Part shown: positions 8,629 to 15,784 of the stretch, one piece after another
Position numbering within the stretch: the stretch's first letter is position 1
How the letters are laid out: each line of letters begins with the position of its first letter
Source: an uncultured Bacteroides sp.
GTDB lineage: Bacteria > Bacteroidota > Bacteroidia > Bacteroidales > Bacteroidaceae
Assembly (NCBI GenBank): GCA_900551645.1
Contig: URWP01000026.1
Span: forward strand, 1 to 19,539
DNA: 19,539 nt
Direction of reading: 5' to 3'
Position numbers and translations under genes: made by a program
The notes under the pieces: generated by a model
Told to the model about the DNA's origin: nothing
Database searches by the model: none
The model's input: the letters and a program-made list of their open reading frames with translations, nothing else

Positions 8629-9768
8629 TCAGAAAAAGACGTACCCTTCCCATACCAACCTCTTATAGAAGGCATAGAAAAGTTTATAACAGATAGGAAG
8701 GATTGCCAAAAGCATCAAGATTCTTTTCTCGCGTGTCATCTTGAAATTAGAATAATAATAACCCACAACAATACAAAGAGGAAAATAGCTCATCATTATG
8801 AAACGTATAAAGAGCCATACCGAAGTTTCTTGGAAGAAAAACAGACTGGCAATATAAGTTATTGCATACCAATAGATGAACAATGCCTTTATATACCGTG
8901 GAACATCAATTTCTTCAAAAACTATCTTCTTAGTCATAAGAGCCAAAGATGCGTATACCGGCATATAGGTTATCATTTGGTTCAGTTTACCAAAAATATT
9001 CGACTGCCGCATTGTGCCGCTCGCATATCCCGTCATCGAGCTCCCTATATTCATGTCTGCTATATCAAAACCGATGAGTCCGTTCATAATAATATAATCC
9101 AGCAGTAAAGTAGTCACAACGGTCAGGAAAGGGAATATGACAAGACTGATTTTTACCGTTTTCCTATTCAGATAAAAAGGTGTTACCGAAAGTGCAGCAA
9201 TCGAAAACAACATACTTTTGTGAAAGAAGAATGAACAGAAAATCAACAAACAACCGAATAGGAATGACAATAACCTATTATGAGAGGGCCTGATAATGAA
9301 TGAAAAGCCAAAAAACAGTATGGCAATTCCCAAATTTCCGCGCATTACTGAAATAATGTTGATATAAAACAGCACAAATATCAGCAATCCTATCCTCACA
9401 TCAAGTTTGAGCCGTTTTATTGTCCATAACGACAAAATCACCGTTCCGCTCCACACTATAAACCGCCATACCAGATAGTTTGAAGTGACATTCCGTATCA
9501 ACCAATAGTAAACGGGTTCAAGATGCACGTTTAATCCGGTTGAACAGATACGTTTGAAAAGCCCCTCGTAGTGATAGAAATCGTTGTCCGCATAGCCGAA
9601 AGTGCAAAACAGTATCAGCAGGACACCGTATACTGCATAATCCAAGATGTCTGTATATCGTTTTCTAAATTCACAGCCATATCTATACACATTCGGAAAC
9701 GGATACAGCATAAGAAAAAACAGAAGTATATTGAACAGTACCGGAACTGCCTCGTAATGATATTTCAT
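8629..9768 (-). CDS. wzy: EpsG/Wzy-type polysaccharide polymerase
   Basis: A 379-residue, strongly hydrophobic protein with roughly ten predicted membrane segments, for example near residues 7-23, 43-60 and 132-146. The periplasmic-loop motif DNDFYHYEGLF at 61-71 and HLEPVYYWL at 82-90 match the EpsG family, which fills the role of the O-antigen or capsule polymerase: joining undecaprenyl-linked repeat units at the periplasmic face. It is the only polymerase candidate in the window and sits with a Wzx flippase in the same operon, which supports that role. Wzy sequences diverge greatly, so the linkage it makes cannot be predicted. The start ATG at 9766-9768 lies 41 bases from the restored stop of the upstream acyltransferase, but 133 bases from its present stop. 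Confidence 0.85.
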   Translation of the reverse strand: MKYHYEAVPVLFNILLFFLMLYPFPNVYRYGCEFRKRYTDILDYAVYGVLLILFCTFGYADNDFYHYEGLFKRICSTGLNVHLEPVYYWLIRNVTSNYLVWRFIVWSGTVILSLWTIKRLKLDVRIGLLIFVLFYINIISVMRGNLGIAILFFGFSFIIRPSHNRLLSFLFGCLLIFCSFFFHKSMLFSIAALSVTPFYLNRKTVKISLVIFPFLTVVTTLLLDYIIMNGLIGFDIADMNIGSSMTGYASGTMRQSNIFGKLNQMITYMPVYASLALMTKKIVFEEIDVPRYIKALFIYWYAITYIASLFFFQETSVWLFIRFIMMSYFPLCIVVGYYYSNFKMTREKRILMLLAILPICYKLFYAFYKRLVWEGYVFF

Positions 9769-9901
9769 CGTTGTAATTTATTAGGTAAATAAAATAGGAC
9801 ACATTCATACTAACACAGAAATTTGGTGTATTTGCATCCGGCTATAATCACACTTGATACATAGCAGACGATGAAAGTGCCCACGAAGGCGACCAACGGA
9901 G

Positions 9902-10831
9902 TTAACTCTTTGGTATACAAAAATACCCCCCCATTCTATAATAGATAAGTCTCAGAACTATTTCTTGCATCACATATATTCCCATCGAATTCATTGCGAT
10001 ACTTCGGCATACAGTGTATAGTTTTCCATTGCATCTGTCTTCCAGTTTTATAAATACAGCGACATAGATAATTGTGACTAATCCATAGCTTACCATTTTA
10101 AGAGTATGGTGGACAAACAGGATTAAAACTTTTACTTTCAAGTCCGATGCCAGTTCCGGACGCATCCCGTCCATTCCCAAAACCAATGTTACCGCAATGA
10201 ATAACCCCATATAAACAGCCGATAAAATGCATATTGTTGACCAATTGACAGTTCTCAGCCGCTCACGATTTCTAAAGAAAATTCCACCAAGATGGAAAAA
10301 AAGCAGATAATAAAGCGATTGATTAAAACGGAACGGAATTCCCGGCCAAGGCAGAATAGCAATAATCATGAGTACTAACATCAAGTTACGTCCCTTGAGA
10401 CAGTGCTGTATGCCATATTCCATTAAAAAGCACCAAAAGAGCATCGGAAGAAACCAAAGATGTCCGTATCCCCCAATAATTTTCCAAAAATGTTCCAGAT
10501 TAAGAAGTTTTGACGGACCAAAGAATATCAATGTCATGATAATGCCCCAACACATACACGGTACAAACAGCCGTTTCAGCTTACCGGCTAGTAATAATCG
10601 GAAAGAAATGACTTTCTTTTGGAGCGAAAAGGCAAATACATACCCGGAAATCAGGACAAAAGTTTCCAGCATCCCACTGTATGCCAGTTTTCCTCCCCAA
10701 TAAAATCCTTCATTGGGTTGGGCGTAGGAAGGCATATCCCAACCACCGCAATAGGGCGCAAGAGCATGATAGAGCACGAGCAGAATGATTACGAACGTCC
10801 TGATAATATCTATTTCCTTAAGTCTTTCCAT
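9902..10831 (-). CDS. Acyltransferase family 3, truncated at a G7 tract (possible phase-off form)
   Basis: The present frame gives 309 residues of an integral-membrane acyltransferase 3, which usually acetylates sugar hydroxyls using a cytoplasmic acyl donor. The N-terminus MERLKEIDIIRTFVIILLVL YHA has the early family motif with its histidine, and FVLISGYVFAF and GYGHLWFLPML follow as expected. The sequence ends abnormally: after YRMGG at the G7 run (9926-9932) the frame gives only YFCIPKS and a stop. With eight G the frame instead continues through TPLVAFVGTFIVCYVSSVII, a clear membrane helix, and stops at 9810-9812 after KYTKFLC, for 340 residues, normal for the family. So the present form lacks its last helix. 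The start overlaps the family-2 glycosyltransferase by 22 bases. Confidence 0.85.
   Translation of the reverse strand: MERLKEIDIIRTFVIILLVLYHALAPYCGGWDMPSYAQPNEGFYWGGKLAYSGMLETFVLISGYVFAFSLQKKVISFRLLLAGKLKRLFVPCMCWGIIMTLIFFGPSKLLNLEHFWKIIGGYGHLWFLPMLFWCFLMEYGIQHCLKGRNLMLVLMIIAILPWPGIPFRFNQSLYYLLFFHLGGIFFRNRERLRTVNWSTICILSAVYMGLFIAVTLVLGMDGMRPELASDLKVKVLILFVHHTLKMVSYGLVTIIYVAVFIKLEDRCNGKLYTVCRSIAMNSMGIYVMQEIVLRLIYYRMGGYFCIPKS
9926..9932 (-). repeat. G7 homopolymer in acyltransferase gene
   Basis: Seven G on the coding strand, preceded by T and followed by TATT, exactly where the acyltransferase frame is lost. Eight G would read ATG-GGG-GGG-GTA (Met-Gly-Gly-Val) and open 30-odd more codons including the final membrane helix. 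The tract is therefore a candidate slipped-strand switch, in the off state here, or a homopolymer sequencing error. Confidence 0.75.
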
Positions 10832-11799
10832 ATATTTTTAAGGTATTTGAATATGGGATATACACCAAGCAAAGAACCGAAATACTCGATTTTACTGAGA
10901 GTACGCATCTTGCTGTGACGAATGACTGTAATACTGTTGATTTCCGGATATGTATTGTGCCAAATCCGACGGATTCGCGGCATCAGCATATATCTATCAA
11001 GATACATTCTTGAACCAACTTTCAGCGCATTTATCTCGTCTGTATACTTTTCATAAATACCTTTGGAGCGAAGAAAGGTGAAAATCAGATCAAGATTCTC
11101 CTTACGCTGATTGAGTTTATTAATCTGGATCTCAGCACTGCCATAACTTGTAATTGACGCAGGATTAAAAAAATAGTAATAAAATGGTTTCATCAAGTAT
11201 CCTACATTCCGGCTATTCCAAACCAATTGGATTATCGTCGCCAGATCCTCGTTCATATTTTGCCTTGGAAATGTTATCCCATCGTAAAGACTACGTTTGA
11301 TCAAAGCGCCGCACAAGCTCCCCATCAACCGCCCGCAAAGCAATGATGACATCAGGAAGTCTTTATTATTGGTAGAAACCTTGCGCGGGGCGGAAGCATA
11401 TGTAGAAACACCATCACTACGATAGAAATCATAAAAGACCATATCGTAATGGCCGGATAGGGCAAAAGTATATAGTTCCTTTATGGCATGCACATCCATC
11501 CAGTCATCGCTATCGCAATGAACCGTGTAATCACCAGAGGCCAATTGAATCCCTTGTCGTCGAACAGCGGCCTGCCCGCTGTTCGACGACAACCTCTCAA
11601 TTCGTGTCAGCCTCTTTCGATGCGGATATTTTTCCAGAGTTCTCTGCAAGATCTCCACCGACTTGTCTGGAGAACAATCATCCACAAAGATGTATTCAAT
11701 GTCATCAAACGTTTGGGCGAACAACGATTCAGCGCACCGCTCAATATATTCCTCTACTCTATAAATCGGTACAATGATTGATACTTTCGGATTATCCAT
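10810..11799 (-). CDS. Family-2 glycosyltransferase
   Basis: A 329-residue GT-A glycosyltransferase with the typical N-terminal catalytic domain: MDNPKVSIIVPIYRVEEYIE, then IEYIFVDDCSPD at 34-45, and the metal/nucleotide-binding DSDD at 96-99 inside YTVHCDSDDWMD. The FPRQNMNEDLATI segment further on contains the usual ED catalytic-base region. It should transfer one sugar of the repeat unit in the cytoplasm. The start overlaps the stop of the frameshifted acyltransferase by 8 bases, and its own end overlaps the next acyltransferase by 22, so the three are coupled. Codons 70-82 are spanned by a perfect 17-base inverted repeat, described separately. The protein itself seems complete. Confidence 0.92.
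   Translation of the reverse strand: MDNPKVSIIVPIYRVEEYIERCAESLFAQTFDDIEYIFVDDCSPDKSVEILQRTLEKYPHRKRLTRIERLSSNSGQAAVRRQGIQLASGDYTVHCDSDDWMDVHAIKELYTFALSGHYDMVFYDFYRSDGVSTYASAPRKVSTNNKDFLMSSLLCGRLMGSLCGALIKRSLYDGITFPRQNMNEDLATIIQLVWNSRNVGYLMKPFYYYFFNPASITSYGSAEIQINKLNQRKENLDLIFTFLRSKGIYEKYTDEINALKVGSRMYLDRYMLMPRIRRIWHNTYPEINSITVIRHSKMRTLSKIEYFGSLLGVYPIFKYLKNIWKDLRK
11554..11592. repeat. Perfect 17-bp inverted repeat inside the glycosyltransferase gene
   Basis: The left arm TTGTCGTCGAACAGCGG (11554-11570) is the exact reverse complement of the right arm CCGCTGTTCGACGACAA (11576-11592), with a 5-base spacer CCTGC. It falls in coding sequence for LSSNSGQAAVRRQ. There is no U-tract, so it is not a simple terminator, but the transcript could form a very stable hairpin. 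Confidence 0.95.
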
Positions 11800-11895
11800 G
11801 ATTTTTAGCTGTCAGTTTTTTTAATTGTTCTATTCCAAGGGCAATTAAATAACTCAATGTTATGAAGATAACAAAAGTGATTAAGTTTGAAATTA

Positions 11896-11903
11896 CCCCC
11901 CCC
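11896..11903 (-). repeat. G8 homopolymer in the second acyltransferase gene
   Basis: Eight G on the coding strand between T and TAATTT. It reads CTG-GGG-GGG-GTA (Leu-Gly-Gly-Val) just before the last membrane helix, the same place relative to the fold as the G7 run of the neighbouring acyltransferase. This one is in frame with the C-terminal half of the gene. Confidence 0.8.
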
Positions 11904-12359
11904 AGTTTTGTGTTATAAAAGCTACTGTTTGTTCTGATAAAATCCCTGAACAACCACAGAAAAGGAGCGTGTATAGCCATTATCGTGAGTGAATTAGCTC
12001 CCAAAGATGCCAATATTCTGTTTGTAGTTGTTATCTTGTTGAAAGGCTTGAAATTCAACAAAAGATATATGGCACAGAAAGCTCCGGCATAGAATATAAA
12101 CGGGAAACTGGAAAATTTCAGTTGCGAAATATCAAATTGATAATGTGCCAAACGGCAGAACGCTATGATATATCCGGCTATAGCAATAACGGTTGCTTTT
12201 TTAATTGCCCCCTCTGCTTGTGTCAGCCCTTTGTCGTTCATCCATTTGCCGACAGCATAGAATGGCAAAGAGAACAGCCCCTGCCCGATATAAAACGGCA
12301 AATTGATCTTGGAATATGCGACAGCCAGCCCAATTACAAAAGAAACGATAAGAATAACG

Positions 12360-12365
12360 TTTTTT
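12360..12365 (-). repeat. A6 run at the acyltransferase frameshift
   Basis: Six A on the coding strand within AAGGAAAAAACGTT. One additional A would restore the full acyltransferase frame. The run is short for a contingency tract, so a fixed mutation or a base-calling error is as likely as reversible switching. Confidence 0.6.
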
Positions 12366-12736
12366 CCTTAACGGTTTTGTCCCAAAAATAATATATGACA
12401 CATATATAAAAAAGAGCGACCAAGAACCACAACGGACCATCAAATGCGGCGATATGATGGATGCTCAGTTTATCAAGCGGTATTCCCTGCAACCCCATGC
12501 TAAAATAAAATACAGCGAATATCAGAGAATATTCCCCAAAGGGAATAAGCAACCGTTTTGCTCTTGATTGAATAAATCCTTGTTTGGGATGATAAAACAT
12601 ACCGGCCAAAAAGAAAAACAAAGGCATATGGAAAATACAAATTTCCTTTATAAGGATTGCGGTGGCATGTCCCCAAACGACAAGGATTATGCCGATGCCT
12701 TTAAGTATGTCTATACGAATGTCCCTTTCCATTATT

Positions 12737-13084
12737 TCAAAAGTTTAAGTTCCTCTTCCTTTCTTCTGCAAGAAATACATCCGCAGCACTATAATCTGCC
12801 CAAAGAACTTCTTTGTATTTTTCCTCTTTATCTGTTTCACTGATAGTACGTTTCTGCAAACCGATATTATCGAGAAAAGTAATCATGCAGTTGTCCTTAT
12901 CTCTATTGACAGCAAAGAACGGCATATGAAAAAACGAGCGCATGAAACGAACCGCCGGTAACAAACATTGTAATTTGACCAAATTAAGGAATTCCAAAAG
13001 CCCCGTAACAAGCTGCTGTTTAAAAGGATACAAACCGCAACGGAGTGTATTGTATACTGTTGCCACCACCTTTATTCCCTACAT
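12737..13084 (-). pseudogene. Polysaccharide pyruvyl transferase remnant, internally deleted
   Basis: Pieces of one protein appear in different frames. Near the 5' end VATVYNTLRCG matches the usual N-terminal strand and loop of polysaccharide pyruvyl transferases. After only about 15 codons the sequence jumps to material typical of the family's C-terminal third: LEFLNLVK in one frame, MFVTGGSFHALVFSYA in another (the conserved S-F-H element, around 12915-12960), then PFFAVNRDKDN and a tail DYSAADVFLAEERKRNLNF in the first frame. Intact members are about 350-400 residues; around 250 are missing. The ATG at 13082-13084, 1 base after the flippase stop, is followed at once by TAG. It therefore cannot make enzyme; pyruvylation of the polymer has probably been lost. 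The family match rests on motif memory, not a search. Confidence 0.7.
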
Positions 13085-13085
13085 T

Positions 13086-14615
13086 TTATTGTTTTTTTAA
13101 GAACATGAATTTATTTGTTACCGTACTGATTACGAACCCTCTTTCTTTAGCATCAAGTCCGAATTTATAGATAACAAGTCCGGAAATGATAAGACTGGTC
13201 AATACGACAAGTATATGGCTACCCCAGCTTGAGGTTAGAAATTTATGCAAAAAGAATGGGACCGGAATGATGCAGACCGACACCCAAAGACACCTAAACA
13301 TCACTTCCACGACATACCTCCTAACCGGGAAATTCACTTTGTGTTTGAGATAGAATATTCTGTAACAGTGAGTAATGAAATTGATGGCAATTCTGACAAT
13401 CACCGCATAGACGGGACTGCAACCGAACTTGAACAATATATATATAATCGGAATATTCATAATTATCATCGAAGAAACGGTAAACTGATACTTGGCTATA
13501 TTGCCTATTGTTTCAGATGACACCCAAAGACTTCCGGATAATGCATCAATAAGCAGGAAGATGAGATAAAGCTGAATGAACTGTACTGTATATTGAGGGA
13601 CACAGACAAGCCATAACTCGACGACAGGCCGACAAATCAAAATCAACGGATAAGCGACGAAAAAGAGCAGGAAATACGAGAATTTTGACGAGCGGAAAAC
13701 AAGTTCCAGAAATCTGGATTTATCCCCTGAAAAATAGGACTGGACAATCTGTGGCTGCACCGCTTTCTGAAAGTTTGTAACCAAAGTATTGACAGCACTG
13801 AACACTTGCGAGGCTACCCCCATTGCCGCATTGACAGCAACCGTGAAAAAAATATTCAAAAGTATTGATATGCCTTGTATGGATGCGACATGGGCTATAC
13901 CGCCGAAAAGGCTCCATGAAGAAAAGAAAAGCATTTCTTTCAGCAGCTTTCTGTCAAAATAGAACCGGAATCTGCAAGTCATGAAATTACGCTTGCAATA
14001 AATGGCATAAATGATATTCAACAATATCCCAACGGTCATAAGGGCAACGGCGTACAACACCAGACGATTGTCTTCAGCCCAGAAAAGGAGAAATACTGTT
14101 CCCAATTTTGCCATTACCTCAATGATGCTGACATAAGCGAAAAAAGACATCCTCTCATATGCAATAATGCTCGACTCATCAGGAATCCTGATAAAATGAA
14201 GACAAGCGGTCACTACAGAAATATGGTACACAACCCGTGCTGCATCTTGTGTTTCCGGAGGAATATTCAATTTTGTTTCAAAGAAATAGAGCCCCACAGT
14301 TTCCAATACGAAGCCGATAAATACCGCTATTGCAAAATGTATCAGAAGACTCATGGAATAAACCCTCGAGACTCTGTCATGATTGCCTTTTCCCAATTCC
14401 ACGTTCAGAAAACGTTGGGTGGCTTTTGTCATTGCGGAATTAATAAAAGACAGAAGTGCGATAAAGCCGCCAACAACATTGTATACTCCAAAATCGTTCT
14501 CTCCCAACACTTCCAATATAATCCTGGAAGTATATAGAGATACGGGCATCATTACGAATGTCCGTATATAAAGCATTAACGTGTTGCGTGCTATGCGTTT
14601 GTTTGATGACTGCAT
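13086..14615 (-). CDS. wzx: Wzx-type repeat-unit flippase (MATE/MOP superfamily)
   Basis: A 509-residue integral membrane protein of the size and 12-14 helix layout of polysaccharide flippases. The N-terminal region KRIARNTLMLYIRTFVMMPV, then LYTSRIILEVLGENDFGVYN and VVGGFIALLSFINSAM, is the typical start of Bacteroides capsule Wzx proteins. It should move the undecaprenyl-linked repeat unit from the cytoplasmic to the periplasmic face for the EpsG/Wzy polymerase. It is intact, with several basic residues in cytoplasmic loops and no frameshift, although the genes on either side are both broken. It starts 66 bases after the split glycosyltransferase and its stop nearly touches the pyruvyl transferase remnant. 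Substrate specificity is not visible. Confidence 0.92.
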   Translation of the reverse strand: MQSSNKRIARNTLMLYIRTFVMMPVSLYTSRIILEVLGENDFGVYNVVGGFIALLSFINSAMTKATQRFLNVELGKGNHDRVSRVYSMSLLIHFAIAVFIGFVLETVGLYFFETKLNIPPETQDAARVVYHISVVTACLHFIRIPDESSIIAYERMSFFAYVSIIEVMAKLGTVFLLFWAEDNRLVLYAVALMTVGILLNIIYAIYCKRNFMTCRFRFYFDRKLLKEMLFFSSWSLFGGIAHVASIQGISILLNIFFTVAVNAAMGVASQVFSAVNTLVTNFQKAVQPQIVQSYFSGDKSRFLELVFRSSKFSYFLLFFVAYPLILICRPVVELWLVCVPQYTVQFIQLYLIFLLIDALSGSLWVSSETIGNIAKYQFTVSSMIIMNIPIIYILFKFGCSPVYAVIVRIAINFITHCYRIFYLKHKVNFPVRRYVVEVMFRCLWVSVCIIPVPFFLHKFLTSSWGSHILVVLTSLIISGLVIYKFGLDAKERGFVISTVTNKFMFLKKQ

Positions 14616-14681
14616 TTATAACTATCCTACATTTTTTAATCTCAATTGCAACCTGAATGACAATAGAGTGTCAGGGGCAAA

Positions 14682-15777
14682 TCAATTGGTCTGATGGTAT
14701 ATAGAAGCTAACTTTTCCACACCGTCTGCAAGCGTGAACCGACTGGATATTACTTTTGATTTTCTACCCATCATTTCTCGGACTTCACGATTATTGACAA
14801 GTATCTCAATCCTGTCAGCAAGCTCTTCAACATTCTCTTTTTCAAAAAGATATCCGTTTTCTCCCTCATGTACGATTTCAGGAATGCCCCCAACTCGTGT
14901 ACCAATAACAGGCAACGAATAGTTTAGGGCCTCCATAATACTAAGAGAAAGTCCTTCTGTACGGGAAGGCTGCAAGTAAATATCAGAAATATTCAAAATA
15001 TCATTAATGTCATTTCGTATTCCCAAAGACATAATCTTTCTATTCAATCCGGCCTCGGCAATCAATTGCCTCAAGCTATTACTGTCTTCAGAATTTTCGC
15101 TAATTCCGATGACAAGCACTATTATATCGTTTTTAAGTCTGTTGGAGTCCATCAGACTCTGAATACTTTTGACAAGTATATCGAATCCCTTGATACGAAT
15201 ATTGAATCCGATTGTAGTCAACACGACTACCCCCTTTGGTATGTCCAATGTTTTTTTCAGATTTGGGTTGACAATCTTTTTTTTCCGGACTCCCAAGTAT
15301 AGGACTTCACTCTTTGAAGAAAAACCTACGCCTTCAATCATTTCTTTCTTTACGCCACAACTGACACAAAGGAATCTTTCAAAAGGAAAAAAACAGAACT
15401 TCAGATATAATTTTTTAAGTTTGTTGGAAACAAAGATTTCACTATGACGGGTTGAAATAATCCGAATCCGGGGAAACAGAATTCGCAAGAATGGTGCAAT
15501 AAGATAACTTCCAAAATGAAAATGAACAATGTCTATTTTCTCACGTTTGATGACACCTATCACAAATTTGAAATATTGAAATGTGGAAATGCTTTGTTTA
15601 CAAAGTATTACCCCCCCCACACTTATTGATGTCATTTACATAGTTTTCACTGATTGGCATCGACTCGTATACAAAAATAAATTTATCAACACGGCATATC
15701 TTGACCAATTCAGCGAAGTAGGATTCTACTCCGCCGTATTTAGTCGATTTCATACCTGTCAGTTCTAAAATATTCAT
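14682..15777 (-). pseudogene. Family-4 glycosyltransferase split at a G8 tract (possible phase-off form)
   Basis: Translation from the ATG at 15775-15777, 7 bases after wecC, gives MNILELTGMKSTKYGGVESY, a normal N-terminus with the glycine-rich loop, but stops after NKCGGGNTL at the G8 run (15611-15618). The other frame picks up at the same run with GVILCKQSISTFQYFKF and continues to 14682, with DIVHFHFGSYL, the E-x7-E motif SRTEGLSLSIMEALN, and VGGIPEIVHEGENGYLF. With seven G the two join as KCGGVILCKQ and give 364 residues, the usual length. So the enzyme is off in this sequence by one base. An internal ATG at 15635 could start the second half, but it would lack most of the acceptor domain. 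Other glycosyltransferases in the operon are intact, so loss of this one could change the repeat unit. Confidence 0.85.
15611..15618 (-). repeat. G8 homopolymer in glycosyltransferase gene
   Basis: Eight G on the coding strand between TGT and TAATAC, precisely at the frame break. Seven (or ten) G restore a full-length glycosyltransferase, reading TGT-GGG-GGG-GTA (Cys-Gly-Gly-Val). A strong candidate for slipped-strand on/off switching if the length is real. Confidence 0.8.
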
Positions 15778-15784
15778 ATATTCA

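Larger units (their letters stand above)
11792..12732 (-). pseudogene. Acyltransferase family 3, split by a one-base frameshift
   Basis: Two adjacent frames are halves of one membrane acyltransferase. The first (12732 to 12334) begins MERDIRIDILKGIGIILVVW with the family histidine in WGHA and a later FHMPLFFFLAGMFYHP, and ends prematurely at a stop after KEKTLFLSFLL. The second continues from about 12360 as VILIVSFVIGLAVAYSKINL and runs through several membrane segments to 11792. The frame changes at a run of six A on the coding strand (12360-12365); seven A would read KEKNVILIV and give 313 residues, a normal length. The product would acylate a sugar of the repeat unit. A G8 run lies in the second half and is in frame there. 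As written the gene is off. The stop overlaps the family-2 glycosyltransferase start by 8 bases. Confidence 0.85.

Noticed and set aside
8626..9108. Plus-strand open frame of 160 codons
   Set aside because: It is antisense to the EpsG/Wzy gene, and its composition follows from the hydrophobic codons on the other strand. There is no independent support.
9918..9925. Bacteroides -7 like TATTTTTG just after the G7 run on the minus strand
   Set aside because: No TTTG-type -33 element is seen at the right distance and the site is inside a coding region; chance match in A+T-rich sequence.
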